The notes under the pieces were generated by a model. It saw only the letters and a program-made list of their open reading frames with translations. It did no database searches and was not told the origin of the DNA. Made by a program: the position numbers and the translations under genes. A stretch of 64,000 nt of DNA from Marthasterias glacialis (Eukaryota; Echinodermata; Asteroidea; Forcipulatida; Asteriidae), in assembly GCA_911728455.2 (NCBI GenBank), contig OU452222.1, positions 16,702,686-16,766,685 on the forward strand. The letters are read 5' to 3'. This document shows positions 45,101 through 54,100 of this stretch, piece after piece; position 1 is the first letter of the stretch; every line of letters begins with the position of its first letter.

Positions 45101-45487
45101 ATGCCCCCATGCCCCCATGCCCCCGTGCCCCCCAGTGAAAAAAACTTGGCTGTTTATGGAGGATAGCCTTGTTGGGTGCTGGAGTACCCCGACCGATCAT
45201 GAAAGGTCAAAATTGTCTAAACGTATAACAATGTATAACAAATTATACCAGGACCGGAGACTAGCTAGTTTTTCTAGTTTTGTGTTTTCTGTTGTTGTTA
45301 GGCAGTTGTGGAGTATCCATGTGAGGACGTGTTAACGAAGTTGTTTGAACTTTGAATTCTGATTGTCGTTTGTGTTTTATGTTGGAGTTTTGTGGCAGTA
45401 AAACTTCGGACCGAGAAAGCTCACGCTACAATACTAAATACTCACATCAAGACAGCCAGTGTCTTTGTGGCCGGTAACCTTGTCCAT
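32785..45487 (-). CDS. ZFAT: ZFAT-like C2H2 zinc-finger and AT-hook transcription factor (complete)
   Basis: Nuclear DNA-binding regulator. Coding exons: 45487-45446, 44346-44172, 41452-38475, 36595-36512, 34760-34621, 33109-32785; phases join to 3,744 bp, 1,247 residues (human ZFAT 1,243). Nineteen C2H2-type fingers between residues 87 and about 1010, grouped as in human ZFAT: one atypical N-terminal finger (CKICNVYSINLPDLKKH), a HRC-type second one, a block of seven, a spacer, a block of nine or ten. Two AT-hooks, KRKRGRPRK (143-151) and KRRRGRPRK (199-207); human has one. DVIIPLKPL matches human EIIIPLRPL. The C-terminus is acidic and Gln/Glu/Val-rich, ending in a heptad repeat. Orthology is by remembered sequence and domain order, very likely; last exon sequence is not conserved. 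Confidence 0.93.
32893..33081 (-). repeat. 21-bp coding minisatellite in ZFAT exon 6
   Basis: Nine imperfect 21-bp units (consensus near GAGGTCATTCCAGAAGCTNCT) translate to HEVLPEV, PEVIQEA, SEVIPEA, PEVISEV, SEVIPEA, TEVIQEV, AEVIPEV, PEDISEV, HEVILEA. The reading frame is kept by the unit length. Confidence 0.92.
33166..33405. mobile_element. SINE-like element with inverted ends (AAGCACTGTA type)
   Basis: CATAAGCACTGTATATTTAG and CCCAAGTCCTGC on the left face GCAGGACTCAG and ATATACAGTGCTTACC on the right. The interior contains GGGTTGTGGGTTCCAATCCC, a box-B-like sequence. Related to 20985-21112. ZFAT intron 5. Confidence 0.6.
33503..33845. mobile_element. MITE, ends TTAAAGCCCCAGCTC
   Basis: TTAAAGCCCCAGCTCAACAT and TGGTAA are mirrored by TTACCA and ATGTTGAGCTGGGGCTTTAA. 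Its interior begins TGTTCACAGATTTACAT, shared with segments at 47940, 53769 and 57849. ZFAT intron 5. Confidence 0.82.
34621..34760 (-). CDS. ZFAT: ZFAT exon 5 with GC donor
   Basis: Acceptor TTTCAG/GTC. Encodes VETNVSVSETITAVSFLTAS to YKQYVTEH plus two bases. The donor is CAG/GCAAGT, the classic GC-AG intron form; it is the only site whose phase fits exon 6 (AG+G gives Arg). Confidence 0.85.
34816..34986. repeat. 68-bp minisatellite, left part
   Basis: Units starting TAGGATTTGAAACTTTGCAT at 34816, 34884 and 34952. The third is cut by the insertion 34987-36027 and resumes after it (36028-36125). ZFAT intron 4. Confidence 0.9.
34987..36027. mobile_element. Non-autonomous DNA transposon with subterminal 32-bp repeats
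   Basis: Ends CAGTGTTGTTAAC and GGTTACAACACTG are inverted repeats. Just inside each end lies an array of 32-bp units (ACTTGTGACTTGACTTGACT then TGAGCAAAAATG): 35030-35205 and 35850-36018. The 640-bp middle has no coding capacity. CAGTGTTG-type ends suggest a hAT-like family, but no 8-bp target duplication is visible. It interrupts a 68-bp minisatellite, so it is younger than that array. Confidence 0.75.
36028..36125. repeat. 68-bp minisatellite, right part
   Basis: CTAGTGAGGTTTGCAGAGAC then a further TAGGATTTGAAACTTTGTAT unit: the continuation of the array broken at 34986. Confidence 0.85.
36130..36440 (+). mobile_element. SINE family 1, subfamily with a different tail
   Basis: Box-B-like GGTTTGAATCCCGGTCTTGG, then CTTGTGTCCTTGAGCAAGAC, but the distal part (AGGTAAATGGGTACCTGCGA, GGAGTTGAGATGG, AAGGCGCCTTGAAGGG) differs from the 13981 type. 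ZFAT intron 4, ending 70 bp before exon 4. Confidence 0.7.
36512..36595 (-). CDS. ZFAT: ZFAT exon 4
   Basis: Acceptor CCCTCAG/GAG, donor CAG/GTAAGA; 84 bp, phase 0 at both ends, so it could be skipped without changing frame. Encodes EIAAAVAQVDNESGG then SSKEFIMKEKEQ. Confidence 0.85.
36690..37012 (+). mobile_element. LINE 3' end (CR1-like) with poly(A)
   Basis: A 3' UTR-like stretch ends GGAAATAAAGTTTGATTGAT and an A15 tail at 36997-37011. The AATAAA lies about 20 bases before the tail. No reverse-transcriptase coding upstream, so a 5'-truncated insertion; a processed transcript of unknown origin is an alternative. ZFAT intron 3. Confidence 0.55.
37013..38474. other. Rest of ZFAT intron 3
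   Basis: AT-rich, no exon or named repeat recognised. A block at 37950-38440 has scattered ATTTTCAT-like motifs but no clear element ends. Confidence 0.5.
38475..41452 (-). CDS. ZFAT: ZFAT exon 3 with all zinc fingers and both AT-hooks
   Basis: A single 2,978-bp exon. It starts DLPTPSPKDGIIFLCKICN and ends FFQELIDIQ at the donor CAA/GTAAGT. Reading past that donor gives only VSTMGF and a stop, so the intron is real unless an unspliced short isoform is used. Human ZFAT likewise has most fingers in one large exon. Confidence 0.95.
41925..42290. repeat. 184-bp tandem duplication in ZFAT intron 2
   Basis: TTGCCAGCCAATTCTGCCGG at 41932 recurs as TTGCCAGCCAATTCTGCCGA at 42116, and the following 150 bp, including GAATCTTCTTCTCTGTTTAT and CGCTTTTAACAGATTTCTGT, is nearly identical. 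Confidence 0.9.
42348..42488. mobile_element. Palindromic MITE, ends ACATAACATGGTTT
   Basis: ATAACATGGTTTGAGGGTGG and ACAGTCGAT...AGCTCC on the left face GGAGCTAAAAATCGACTG and AAACCATGTTAT on the right; the centre folds on AGTTGACAGACTACATGTAT and its complement. About 140 bp. Confidence 0.75.
42489..42790 (-). mobile_element. tRNA-derived SINE, family 2, copy 1
   Basis: Minus strand: box A TGGCTCAGTGG, box B CCCCGGTTCGAATCCCGG, body with CAGTCCCTATCTGATTGCGT and GGGTTTTCCCT, then an A-rich tail of (AAATA)n at 42489-42520. Body differs from family 1. ZFAT intron 2. Confidence 0.8.
43165..43330. repeat. 102-bp tandem duplication
   Basis: GTCCATTACCTAGATCGTCC at 43167 and GTCCATTACCTAGATCGTTC at 43269 begin two copies that also share CCCCATTGAT(A/C)TGTA. 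Confidence 0.7.
43557..43698. repeat. 142-bp near-perfect hairpin in ZFAT intron 2
   Basis: CAATTGTTGTCTGCTGTGAT, GTGGTCCATGCTGTTTTGGA and CACCCTCGGGG are followed, after a TTCG turn near 43628, by their reverse complement to ACAATTG at 43698. Arms are about 69 bases with few mismatches near the tip. Confidence 0.92.
44172..44346 (-). CDS. ZFAT: ZFAT coding exon 2
   Basis: Acceptor TTCATAG/CCT, donor AAAG/GTAGGA. Encodes a Pro/Ser/Glu-rich linker (PPVSPISPASPKKDIISLNG at its start, VPITNK at its end). Ends with one base of an Asp codon finished by AT at the start of exon 3. No domain recognised. Confidence 0.85.
44563..44945 (+). mobile_element. SINE family 1, full copy with (ATA)n tail
   Basis: Box A GTGGCCGAGTGGTCTAGA, box B GGGTTCAAATCTCGG, CTTGTGTCCTTGAGCAAGAT, CCTTCGGATGGGACATTAAG, CCGGTGTTTCTGGTTC and an (ATA)n tail at 44922-44945. 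GGTCTAGAGC is locally repeated inside the head. ZFAT intron 1. Confidence 0.8.
44985..45145. repeat. C-rich low-complexity repeat (GCCCCC type), copy 1
   Basis: C-runs at 45006-45012 and 45034-45042, and a short CATGCCCC repeat at 45104-45132. Similar C-rich blocks with AAGTGCCCCCC and AAAAAA occur at 59080-59165 and 59385-59460, suggesting one dispersed family. Confidence 0.5.
45446..45487 (-). CDS. ZFAT: ZFAT coding exon 1
   Basis: Fourteen codons, MDKVTGHKDTGCLD, ending at a strong donor GAT/GTGAGT and preceded by a TTATCTTAAG acceptor-like sequence, so an upstream non-coding exon is possible. The exon is small and poorly conserved, hence the least certain of the six, but its phase 0 end fits exon 2. 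Confidence 0.65.
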
Positions 45488-45639
45488 TGTACCTTAAGAT
45501 AAATAAAGTAAAAAATATTCACAGTTGTTCTTCTATATGTCAAGTTATAATATGTACACATACTTTTTGTAACATGGCGGTAGAAAAAGGAACCCTCTAT
45601 AATTACAATTTGCAGTAGTTTCTAATGGAGAGCATATTT

Positions 45640-45905
45640 GTACGGTTGGGTTGGTATAGCGGCATCTTTCCTCACCTTCCACCTCTAGAACCCCGGTTCG
45701 AATTCTGACGAGGGCACTATGGGAATTGGGTTTTCACTTTCAGTCCCTACCTGATTGCATGGGTTTTCCCTGGAATAAATCTCTGGGGCTTTCCTCCCAC
45801 ATCTAAAAACTTCCTTCCTTGTCTTCTCTCCATGCGGTTCTTGGCTTGTATAGTGATAAAGTTCGCTTTTCTGAGTATCCTTGGCTTCACAACCAGAATA
45901 ACAAA
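45640..45905 (+). mobile_element. tRNA-derived SINE, family 2, copy 2
   Basis: Box B CCCCGGTTCGAATTCTGACG, then CAGTCCCTACCTGATTGCAT and GGGTTTTCCCTGG, TTCCTCCCACATCTAAAA: same body as the copy at 42489-42790. The box A region (GGGTTGGTATAGCGGC) is diverged. Confidence 0.75.
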
Positions 45906-46107
45906 ATGAAAAAAATGTTATAGCATGGTACTACATTAGTTTCCTACTGCCTACCCCCTTATCCCTTTGGTGGCCCATTTCTAATTTTACTTTAGCGAAG
46001 CCCAATTAACACTTTGCCAAAATACTCATTCCATTTTTCCAGGTAAATGCATCCGTTGCAAGACAAACGTAACTGCCTCTTCCCCTAATTGAAGAAGATA
46101 TACATAT

Positions 46108-46225
46108 GTAGTTTATAGTGTCTTGCTCAAGGACACAAGTGTCACGAGCGGGATTCGAACCCACATCCTGCTGACTTAGCCAACAGAACTTGAGTCCAAT
46201 GCAACTTGAGCCATGATGACATGCT
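46108..46225 (-). mobile_element. SINE family 1, 5' fragment
   Basis: Minus strand: GACTCAAGTTCTGTTGGCTA, box B GGGTTCGAATCCCGC, GTGACACTTGTGTCC and TTGAGCAAGACACT, then it stops. Confidence 0.7.
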
Positions 46226-47754
46226 ACAAATGATCATCGCTCCCGCAATGTAATCAAATTCATGAACGCATTCTACAGCTGGTAACCTGCCCATAATATA
46301 GCATGTACAGTACCTGTGCTGTTCAGTGTTTGGCATGACTTTGAACGCACTGCGCAAGCGATGATCATCCACTGCATACGTTTAAACTTTTCAGGCATTC
46401 AAGGGATGACCCTTTTCAAACTGTTAGTGTTACTCTGATGCTCTGAATGACCTCAACCTCAAGTAACTCAGTGCAACCGGACTAGGATAGGGCTGTTTTC
46501 TGCTGAATCTTTAGAAATAATTCATTTGGATGTTTCATGTATATCACCCTTTATTTGTTCATGTTATTGCTTGATAATGTCACACGTATCAGTACACGGT
46601 CCAAAATAGACTGAATTTTATCGTACTCTTTGACAAAAGAAAAATTTGCCACACACAGCGTGAATGTCAATGAGGAGAGAGTGCTTCGTGAAGGAAAGAG
46701 TTATGCCAAGTCTCACCACACAGTACCTACACTATCTGACTATAGGCGAGGCCCACACAACGCTTTGACATTTAGGAGCTAAACTAAATTTTAAGAAAGG
46801 ATCAAGTGCCCTGACACCCTCCAAAATCCGTTTTTGAGTTGGCCAATGCTGATACATGAGATAAAATGTTAACTCACCACCACACTGTCTTTCAAAGTAT
46901 TCAGCTCAACACTTTTTTGAGGGAACTTCACTTTACTGCACCCTGCGTGTATGCATCCCATGCACATACACACTGGTTGAATACATGAAACAGCACGAAG
47001 GGCGCCCTCCATAGTTTTCATCTTTTTTTAAGTACGTGGGTGGGGACTGGTGGAGGAGGTTGGGGGGGGGGGGGGTTGTTACCATTACATAAACACAAGG
47101 GAAGCGAGCGGGCGAGGTTGATTAACAAATCCGGTCAATCTACATCTGAATGGAACTATGGGGTACCCATGTTCCCAACATCAATCATAATTAAAATTGT
47201 CAGAATAACAATTCCAGAGTGGCATTTAATATGTCGGGACGAACTTATCAAAATGAGTTTAGATTCGTTCACTAACACAGCCTACATCATTATATCAGAG
47301 TACTCATTAAAACTGGGGCACGGTTAAAGCTGGTTATTGATATCAATACAAAAAAATCATACCAAGGCAAGCCTGAGGCAAATAAGATATTATAACTTTT
47401 ATTTCTCTGTCGACAATACCATATACATAATTGCACTTTAAATATTAGTACTAAGTTTGCATTTATAATGACTGTTACGAATTGTTTACTTAGTTCGCCA
47501 GTAGAGCTGTCACTTTTGTACCCGCGCGTGACGTCAGTGCAAGGAATCTTCAGCCATCAGTGGTGGATCTATAAGGGGTTGACGTTGCGCGAGTTAAAAG
47601 CTCATTATTGAATCGGTTGCGACCCGAACCACCTGAAAGTAATTTTCTGGTTCTGAAATTGAACTAATAATGTCATTGTGAAAAGAAAAAAAAAGAACTA
47701 GCCGCTGCAAACTGCTTATACCAACCACGAGGACCTGTTGAAAATGCAGAAAAT

Positions 47755-47830
47755 TGTTAGTGGCCTAACGTTTCGACCCTATAGCAGAGTCTTTCTCAAC
47801 GGCCTTTGAATAAGACTCTGCTAGGGTCTA
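47755..47830 (-). ncRNA. Degenerate hammerhead-like motif
   Basis: Minus strand shows the layout of the 19108-19151 motif: stem I GGCC/GGCC, stem II GACTC/GGGTC around TGCTATA, then GAAACGTTA. The CTGATGA core is not preserved. The stretch GACTCTGCTATAGGGTC is also mirrored nearby (47812-47833), so a small foldback repeat is an alternative. Confidence 0.3.
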
Positions 47831-47939
47831 AATATTAGTATGTATAGGCACGCATGAGAAACGCCAACCCGACTGTCTGGCTCGAAGTTTCACGTCAGAG
47901 GGTGTGGTACAACATTGGTATTAAGATTTGAAGAGTATA

Positions 47940-48115
47940 ATGTTCACAGATTTACATTAGTGTAAAGATGGCCATGGTGGAAAACGTCCCTTAAAATATT
48001 ATTTGCTTGAAATGCAATGGTTTTTGAGAAATGAGTGAAAACATTAGTTTTGATCTCGCGAGTCCAAAACCCGATGTTTGAAAATAGCGAAAACATAGTT
48101 ATAGGCCCTGATGAA
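47940..48115. repeat. Dispersed repeat B (TGTTCACAGATTTACAT), intergenic copy
   Basis: TGTTCACAGATTTACATTAG, GCTTGAAATGCAATGG, TTTTTGAGAAATGAGTGAAA and TTTTGATCTCGCGAG occur in this order, as they do at 53769-53900 and 57849-57975 and, in part, 33549-33700. Confidence 0.7.
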
Positions 48116-48230
48116 TTTTCATTGTTTTCTTGTGACTCCGAATATCAAATTGAGCTTAAACTTTTACAAATATATTTCATGTAAATGTATTTGTTTTAAG
48201 CAACAAAACGAAACCAAAGATGTTTTCTCA

Positions 48231-48477
48231 CGCTATCAATAGGATGATCTGAGCAATCAGTAGGATGATCTGAGCAATCAATAGGATGATCTGAGCAATC
48301 AATAGGATGATCTCAGCAATCAATAGGATGATCTCTGCAATCAATAGGATGATCTCAGCAATCAATAAGATGATCTCAGCAATCAATAGGATGATCTCAG
48401 CAATCAATAGGATGATCTCAGCAATCAATAGGATGATCTCAGCAATCAATAGGATGATCTCAGCAATCAATAGGATT
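48231..48477. repeat. 21-bp minisatellite, about 12 units
   Basis: Unit near CAATCAATAGGATGATCTCAG. Because 21 is a multiple of 3 both strands stay open (heptad IAEIILL on the minus strand), which is a by-product and not a gene: there is no unique flanking coding sequence. Confidence 0.95.
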
Positions 48478-48479
48478 CA

Positions 48480-48815
48480 ATTTCCAGAAGGGAAAAGATA
48501 TTAAGGAACAAGACCATAAAGTCAAGAGCGGGCATCAAGTTATTGAAACGAAGAGGCTATCCTACTCTGGGCACATCAAAAGGATGAACAACTCCAGATA
48601 GCCAAAGATCATTCTGGAAGGAGCCGTAGCTGGGAAAAGACCTCACAGACGACCAACCACTCGTGTTGGATTGACACCATACAAACAAGCTGTAGCGCTA
48701 TAGAGGTAACCACTCTACAAAAGAAGCTGGCAGAAAGGCTCAAAACCGTCAGTTCCAGAAGAGTTTCATAATGCAGCAGCCATCTGTAGGCATAACCTGA
48801 GAGGACGGCCTACTA
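48480..48815 (+). mobile_element. LINE scrap: C-terminal end of a reverse-transcriptase ORF
   Basis: Translation gives YSGHIKRMNNSR, a stop, then PKIILEGAVAGKRPHRRPTT and, in a neighbouring frame, WIDTIQTS. GHxxRM...GxRxxGRPxxRW is the well-known C-terminal signature of many non-LTR retrotransposon polyproteins. About 340 bp, with stops and at least one frame change. A (CTA)n run follows at 48812-48862. Confidence 0.65.
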
Positions 48816-50309
48816 CTACTCTTACTCTTACTACTACTACTAGCTACTACTACTATACTACTAAGTATTTGCTGGGTCACATAAAGTGAAATTACTGGTC
48901 TTTGACAATTACCAATAATACAGATTACAAATTAGCCAACAAATTAAAATGGGTTTGCACCCCAAACATAAACATGAAAAATGTCCAATGAACAAAATGA
49001 TTCGATGCTCAAACTTTTAAAAATTGAATGATAATGCAAGTAAGTAAATACATTTCAAAGACCTAAAACGCTAAGAAAGAGCGCTACCATTACTTTAAAA
49101 TAATGTCAAATACAGGATTGGTAAAGCTGATAGTGCAGTGTTCTTACTGTGTGTGATTCAATATACTTTTATACACGAGAAAACTAATCTGTGAAAATCT
49201 GGGCACAATCTGTAGTCTGATTCAGGAGAAATAATTGATAAAACGTGCACATTTTTAGCATGTAAACACATTGTCCTTAAAACCCTGCAATGCACCACTT
49301 TGTTAATAAGCAGCGTACACACCGTCGCACAGTAGGCAACTGCGCTTGTATAATTGCGTGTAAAACTGTCTCTGTCTGCTCACAACTCTTCAAACATGGT
49401 ATCAATAGACTCAGAAAGGTTCAATGAATCCCCAGAAACCCCCCAAAAGGCCAAAAAAATTTAAAAAAATAATGTTTCCACTGCATACCATTCTACTGAG
49501 TAGTATGCCGTAGAAAACACTATGTTACGTGGTCGTGCAGTTAACGACTGTAGCGGTAAAATTAACGGGGAATGTAGGTCGAAAACTCACCCCAGCTAAT
49601 TTTGCTGGTTATAGCATTATCCGGCTATGTTCCATTGAGGAACTTGTGAAATTTCAAGTTTTTTGACTGTACCGTTAATGAGTAACCGCAATTAGTACAC
49701 ATTTGAGCAGTAAGCTGCTACGCCATGGGAGCGTGCAAGGTTAAATTCGATTGTTACAAACGAAATTGAAATCGGGGTCTTCATATTCTGTTTTCTCGAC
49801 TTTGACAGTATTTTAGACAGAAATAATATTGTGGAAGGTTGGTATTGGTATGAACTTTATAATCATTAAGCTTTCAGACTGATACCAATTTTTATGAATA
49901 CCAACCATATATTCTAATTTTAAGTCTCATATTCTTTACAAACAAATATCAGTTCAAATAGAACTTACACCTATATACAAAAGATGAAAGTTACAAAGCA
50001 ATGCAGAGTGAAACCTATGTGCCTATATTTCAAACTCACATCAATATCAAAACCACTGGAACATTCTTTTCATTAATAATTATTCTTAGTTTTTAAAAAC
50101 AGACTTTAATCTGATTGATTTGAAGTCATTTTTTACTTGTATAACTTTTCGAAGACCAATAATAATGATTAAAATGAATGTTTGACAAAGAATGACATTT
50201 AAGTGAAAGCCACTACCTACAATTAATCTCTTCAGAAAAACCTCCCAGAAGAATGTAAAAAGTAAAAAATTGAAAGTCGACGCGATAAACACCATCAAAC
50301 TCAGCGTGT

Positions 50310-50570
50310 CGTGGTCAGAAAATTCACAGTGTCCACCGGACTCAAGTTTCTGTGGCAAATCATCGGTGTGCTGGTTCGAATCCTGATATGACACTTGTGT
50401 CCTTGAGTAAATATAATTTCTTCTCTTCACCCAGGAGTAAATGAGTACCTAATGAATATAGTTCGTGTGATTGATTTCAGTTCGATGTGCGCTACATACT
50501 TGGCAACACAGGCTGTATACTCCCAAGTCAGCTGAGATAGTTTTAAAGGACTGAACTGTCCATAGACAAG
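50310..50570 (+). mobile_element. SINE family 1, tail-variant copy
   Basis: CCGGACTCAAGTTTCTGTGG, box B GGTTCGAATCCTGATATGAC, ACTTGTGTCCTTGAGTAAAT, then AGTAAATGAGTACCTAATGA as in the subfamily at 36130-36440. Lies just downstream of the HYR/EGF gene. Confidence 0.7.
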
Positions 50571-50841
50571 GGTAATGATTGTTCGCACCCCATGAGCGAA
50601 CATTGGCCGACAACGGTGCTAAAACAATGTAGTGTTAGCATCAAACTCAAACTGCTTACAATATCTGCACCTGAGGAATAAGTTTCATTAATGTGGTGCT
50701 GCATAATATACACGCCGGTGTTTCTGGATATTAAGCGCCTGACTCTCTATGAAGTACTTATTAGAATAAGTGAACTAAAAAAAAACAGTGTCAAAATGCG
50801 CCAAAAGTAATTTTGCACTCAACTCTTGTCAACCGAACGCC

Positions 50842-51130
50842 TCACATTTGCTCATTCTTAATCTCAAAGCACATGTAGCCGTAGTTGTCTATGTAGTCGT
50901 ACGCATTTTCCACGCCGTCGCCTTGGAGAAAATCAGGCTTGGGAGGCGGAACCGGAGGTTGCAGCGCAGACGGGGTAAGGTACTCGTTATCAGGCAGCTT
51001 CTGTGCGGCCTTAGTCGTCGGGTAACCCTGCGTGAACCCACTGTCTGATGTGGCGACAGTTTTGGGTGGTTGGACAGGGTCAAGTGGTATCATCGAACGG
51101 CCATCGCCTCCAGGAAACCTCCTCCGTGCC
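50842..51130 (-). CDS. HYR/EGF gene exon 7: cytoplasmic tail and stop
   Basis: Acceptor CCCACAG/GGC. Ninety-five residues: [34 protein letters not shown], and [21 protein letters not shown]-stop. Five of the last 46 residues are Tyr (351, 378, 380, 384, 386). Confidence 0.92.
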
Positions 51131-54100
51131 CTGTGGGGGAGAGAACTCATAAATAATCTCCCTCCGTGATGGTATCTAAGCCTTTTGTTTTGGGAAAGGG
51201 GAGTTTTCATTTCAATCCCCTGGTCTCAATCAGCACAAAACGAACCTGTTTTTAGAGGACATGATTTTCTCATCGAGACAATTTATCCTTTTATCAATAA
51301 TGTATACAGCAAGCTTTCAGAATGGGGCTCGGTCATAAGTTGATTTTCCGCCATTATCAACAATGTTATATTATATGTATTTTTTTGTAGACAGTGCACT
51401 TTACCTTAAGTACATAACGCAGACTACGCTTGCCATCAAAGTCACGACAACCAGCAGTGAAATGAAGGCGTAGATCAAACTAATATTGTCCGTTGTAAAA
51501 CAGATAACGTCAGTATAGGGTTTGCCTGAGATGGAGAAGAGACGAAGTTAATCAGTAACTGTAATCGAAAACGAGAAGCTACCATAAAAACAAGTTCAAA
51601 ACTTGTCTGTTATCTTCCCCTTTTGATTTGTCATCGCTGCTAACTTGTGAAGTGATATTCGTACTATTTCAAGACGAGTTAGCCATTGTTGATTTTTATC
51701 TCCAAAACGCTTTTTTAACTTGACCTCTGACCCGTCTCTTACCTTCTTGCGTAATGATGATATTGAACCAACAGACAGCGACATTACCAGCTGCATCTGT
51801 TGCTGTGTAGATGACGGTGGTTGTCCCTATGGGAAACTCCTGGCCCGGTGCTCCGGATGCATTTTTCACAGCAGGGGGCGATCCGGAATTGTCCGATGCG
51901 ACTGGGACAGTCCACTGAACAGCAGTAACGTCTTGTCCGAATGGAATTGTCTGATTTATGTCCGTGGGACAGTCGCTGAATACTGGAGGCATTACGTCAC
52001 CTGTAAACAAACAAGTATTTTTCATCTTTATTTTGATTTCTCCTGAAAGACATTCAACAGTTTTGTTCCCTTGACTTCTTCTTCCACTGCCATCAAATTT
52101 CTTGTTCAATTTAACATTGTTAGCATGTGTTTACTGTAACTATCTCAACTTAGGCTCTCGGGGCAAATAAGTGAACCTAGTCAGTAACCCAAATTGTTGT
52201 TTTTTGGAAGAGAAAAGCAAACAAACAAACAAACAAACAAACAAACAAATTCCGCCATTCTGACGCAGAGCGCCAAAACGTGCACAATTTATATTTTTCA
52301 AAGGATTTAGATGCCGAAAAAAAAAATCAAATGAACTGTAATTAATGATGCTGCATTTCCTACAGTGTGAATTTGTTTGTGTCTGCGTGTCATAACTGTC
52401 AGTTTGCCTGGGTATAATGACTTAATTCCAAATGTTTGGAGCTAGAAACCTTCAAATTGAACATATAGTTGATTCCAATCCTACAAAGAAATAAAAGATA
52501 TGACTTAATCTAAGTCAAAAGAATGAGCTTGGTCATGAACCTTGTTAAAAATAAAAAGCCCAGGGCCAACCCTCTTTTTGGAATAGACTATATCATGCAA
52601 ATACTTCATGACCGAAATTTCTCAGTGTCAGAGTCACTATGGTCTCACAAAAAGATTTTGTCTAATACATCATCACTGCAATAGTTCACTCTGAACGAAA
52701 TAAGTTGCTCCAGAGTTGTTCATTTTGGCGAAAAAAAACCTGGGCCCAATGTCATAGAGTCCGTATAAGCAGGCGATTGTTTGCTTACCACATGATTTCC
52801 ATTTCATAGCACTGCTAACCGTAACCAAAGGAAAAGGATTGTTATAGACCTTATCACATACATGAAGAACCACGACCACACACTTTTCAACACAAGAATT
52901 TCACAATTTTTAAGCTGAAATCATCAAAAAAAAAAAAGGCTTTCCCAAACTGTTTGATTCCTTTGTCTATTTAAAATTCCGCAAGGCTTGGTATAAATGC
53001 TCACTTTTCCAACGTTCTTAACTTTGTTTTCTTTTTGTTTTTACAGCGATTTACATTACAAGGAAAATCACATGCGGGTTGCTACATCTCGTCGTCCGAC
53101 GCCGATAGTGCATAACTCAAAATAAACCTCTTTTGTTGTAGAAAACTGTTAGTTTTTGAAACAGAAATATGATTGAAATCAATGTCATAACATACAACTT
53201 TAATAAAAAGGGCTTAGTAATTCCCAAAACCTTTAAGCAGCGCTATGAAATTGGGACCTGTGACCAATTCCATATTTGGTAACATTTGGACTGTATTTTA
53301 ACCTTTCCGCAGATGCCAGGGTTTTAAGCACACAAAATTAGCGAAAGCACAACAAAATTATGCTCTAGAATAAGGTTACCAACCAAAACAGCATTACACA
53401 TGTACCATCTTTGACTGGTATCCTGCTCATTTTTGCTTAGCAGAACATTTGTAAGCAATATTTTCTGCTTTAAACATGTCTATGAAATTTGGCTCTGGTC
53501 CCTACCTACAAATTCACACCTAGGTCCCGTGAATCCAGTTAAACACACACACGTGTACGCATCATGATCAAAGTAGCAAGCTCCACCATTATTGCACGGA
53601 CTGGACGCACATGGATTTGGCACTGCAAATTCATAAAATGAAACGCTCAGTTATTATTAATTCAATGAAGTACGATGTTGCAATTCCTACATTGTGCATT
53701 TTTTGTGCATGCTAATAAAACCAATTCTAGAGGGTATGCACGATATTGGCAATATTGCAAATAATAAATGTTCACAGAGTTGCACGTAACTAATACTTCA
53801 GTCACGGTGGGAAACTGTAGTTTAAATATGTTTGGTGGAAAGGTTATGTTTTTGAGAAATGAGTAAAACAATCAGTTTTGATCTCGAGAGTTGAAAGATC
53901 GTTGTGTGAATCCAGTGAAAACAATGTTGTCACTATTTCCCCTTGAATTGAATTGATTTGTCACAGTGGGAGGTGACCCAAAAAATTGTCTGAGGCGGTT
54001 GGTAGTCGAGGATAGTCCAGTGAAGAGAAGTAACGGTTTGTCCGAATGGAATTGTCGGACTGATGTCCGTTGGGCAGTTGTTAAATACTGGAGGTATTTC

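Larger units (their letters stand above)
45488..50841. other. Intergenic region between ZFAT and the HYR/EGF gene
   Basis: No exon supported. Repeats are listed separately. The ZFAT promoter should lie above 45487, possibly behind an untranslated first exon. 46226-47690 and 48865-50300 show only AT-rich DNA, a G-run at 47060-47074 and simple runs. Confidence 0.55.

Noticed and set aside
48228-48504. Frames coding IAEIILL and MISAINR repeats
   Set aside because: Translation of a 21-bp minisatellite with no unique coding sequence attached.
50842-51210. Taking the tail frame from its first ATG (51210) as a separate small gene
   Set aside because: Family-like sequence starts at the acceptor at 51130, which joins in phase to the transmembrane exon.
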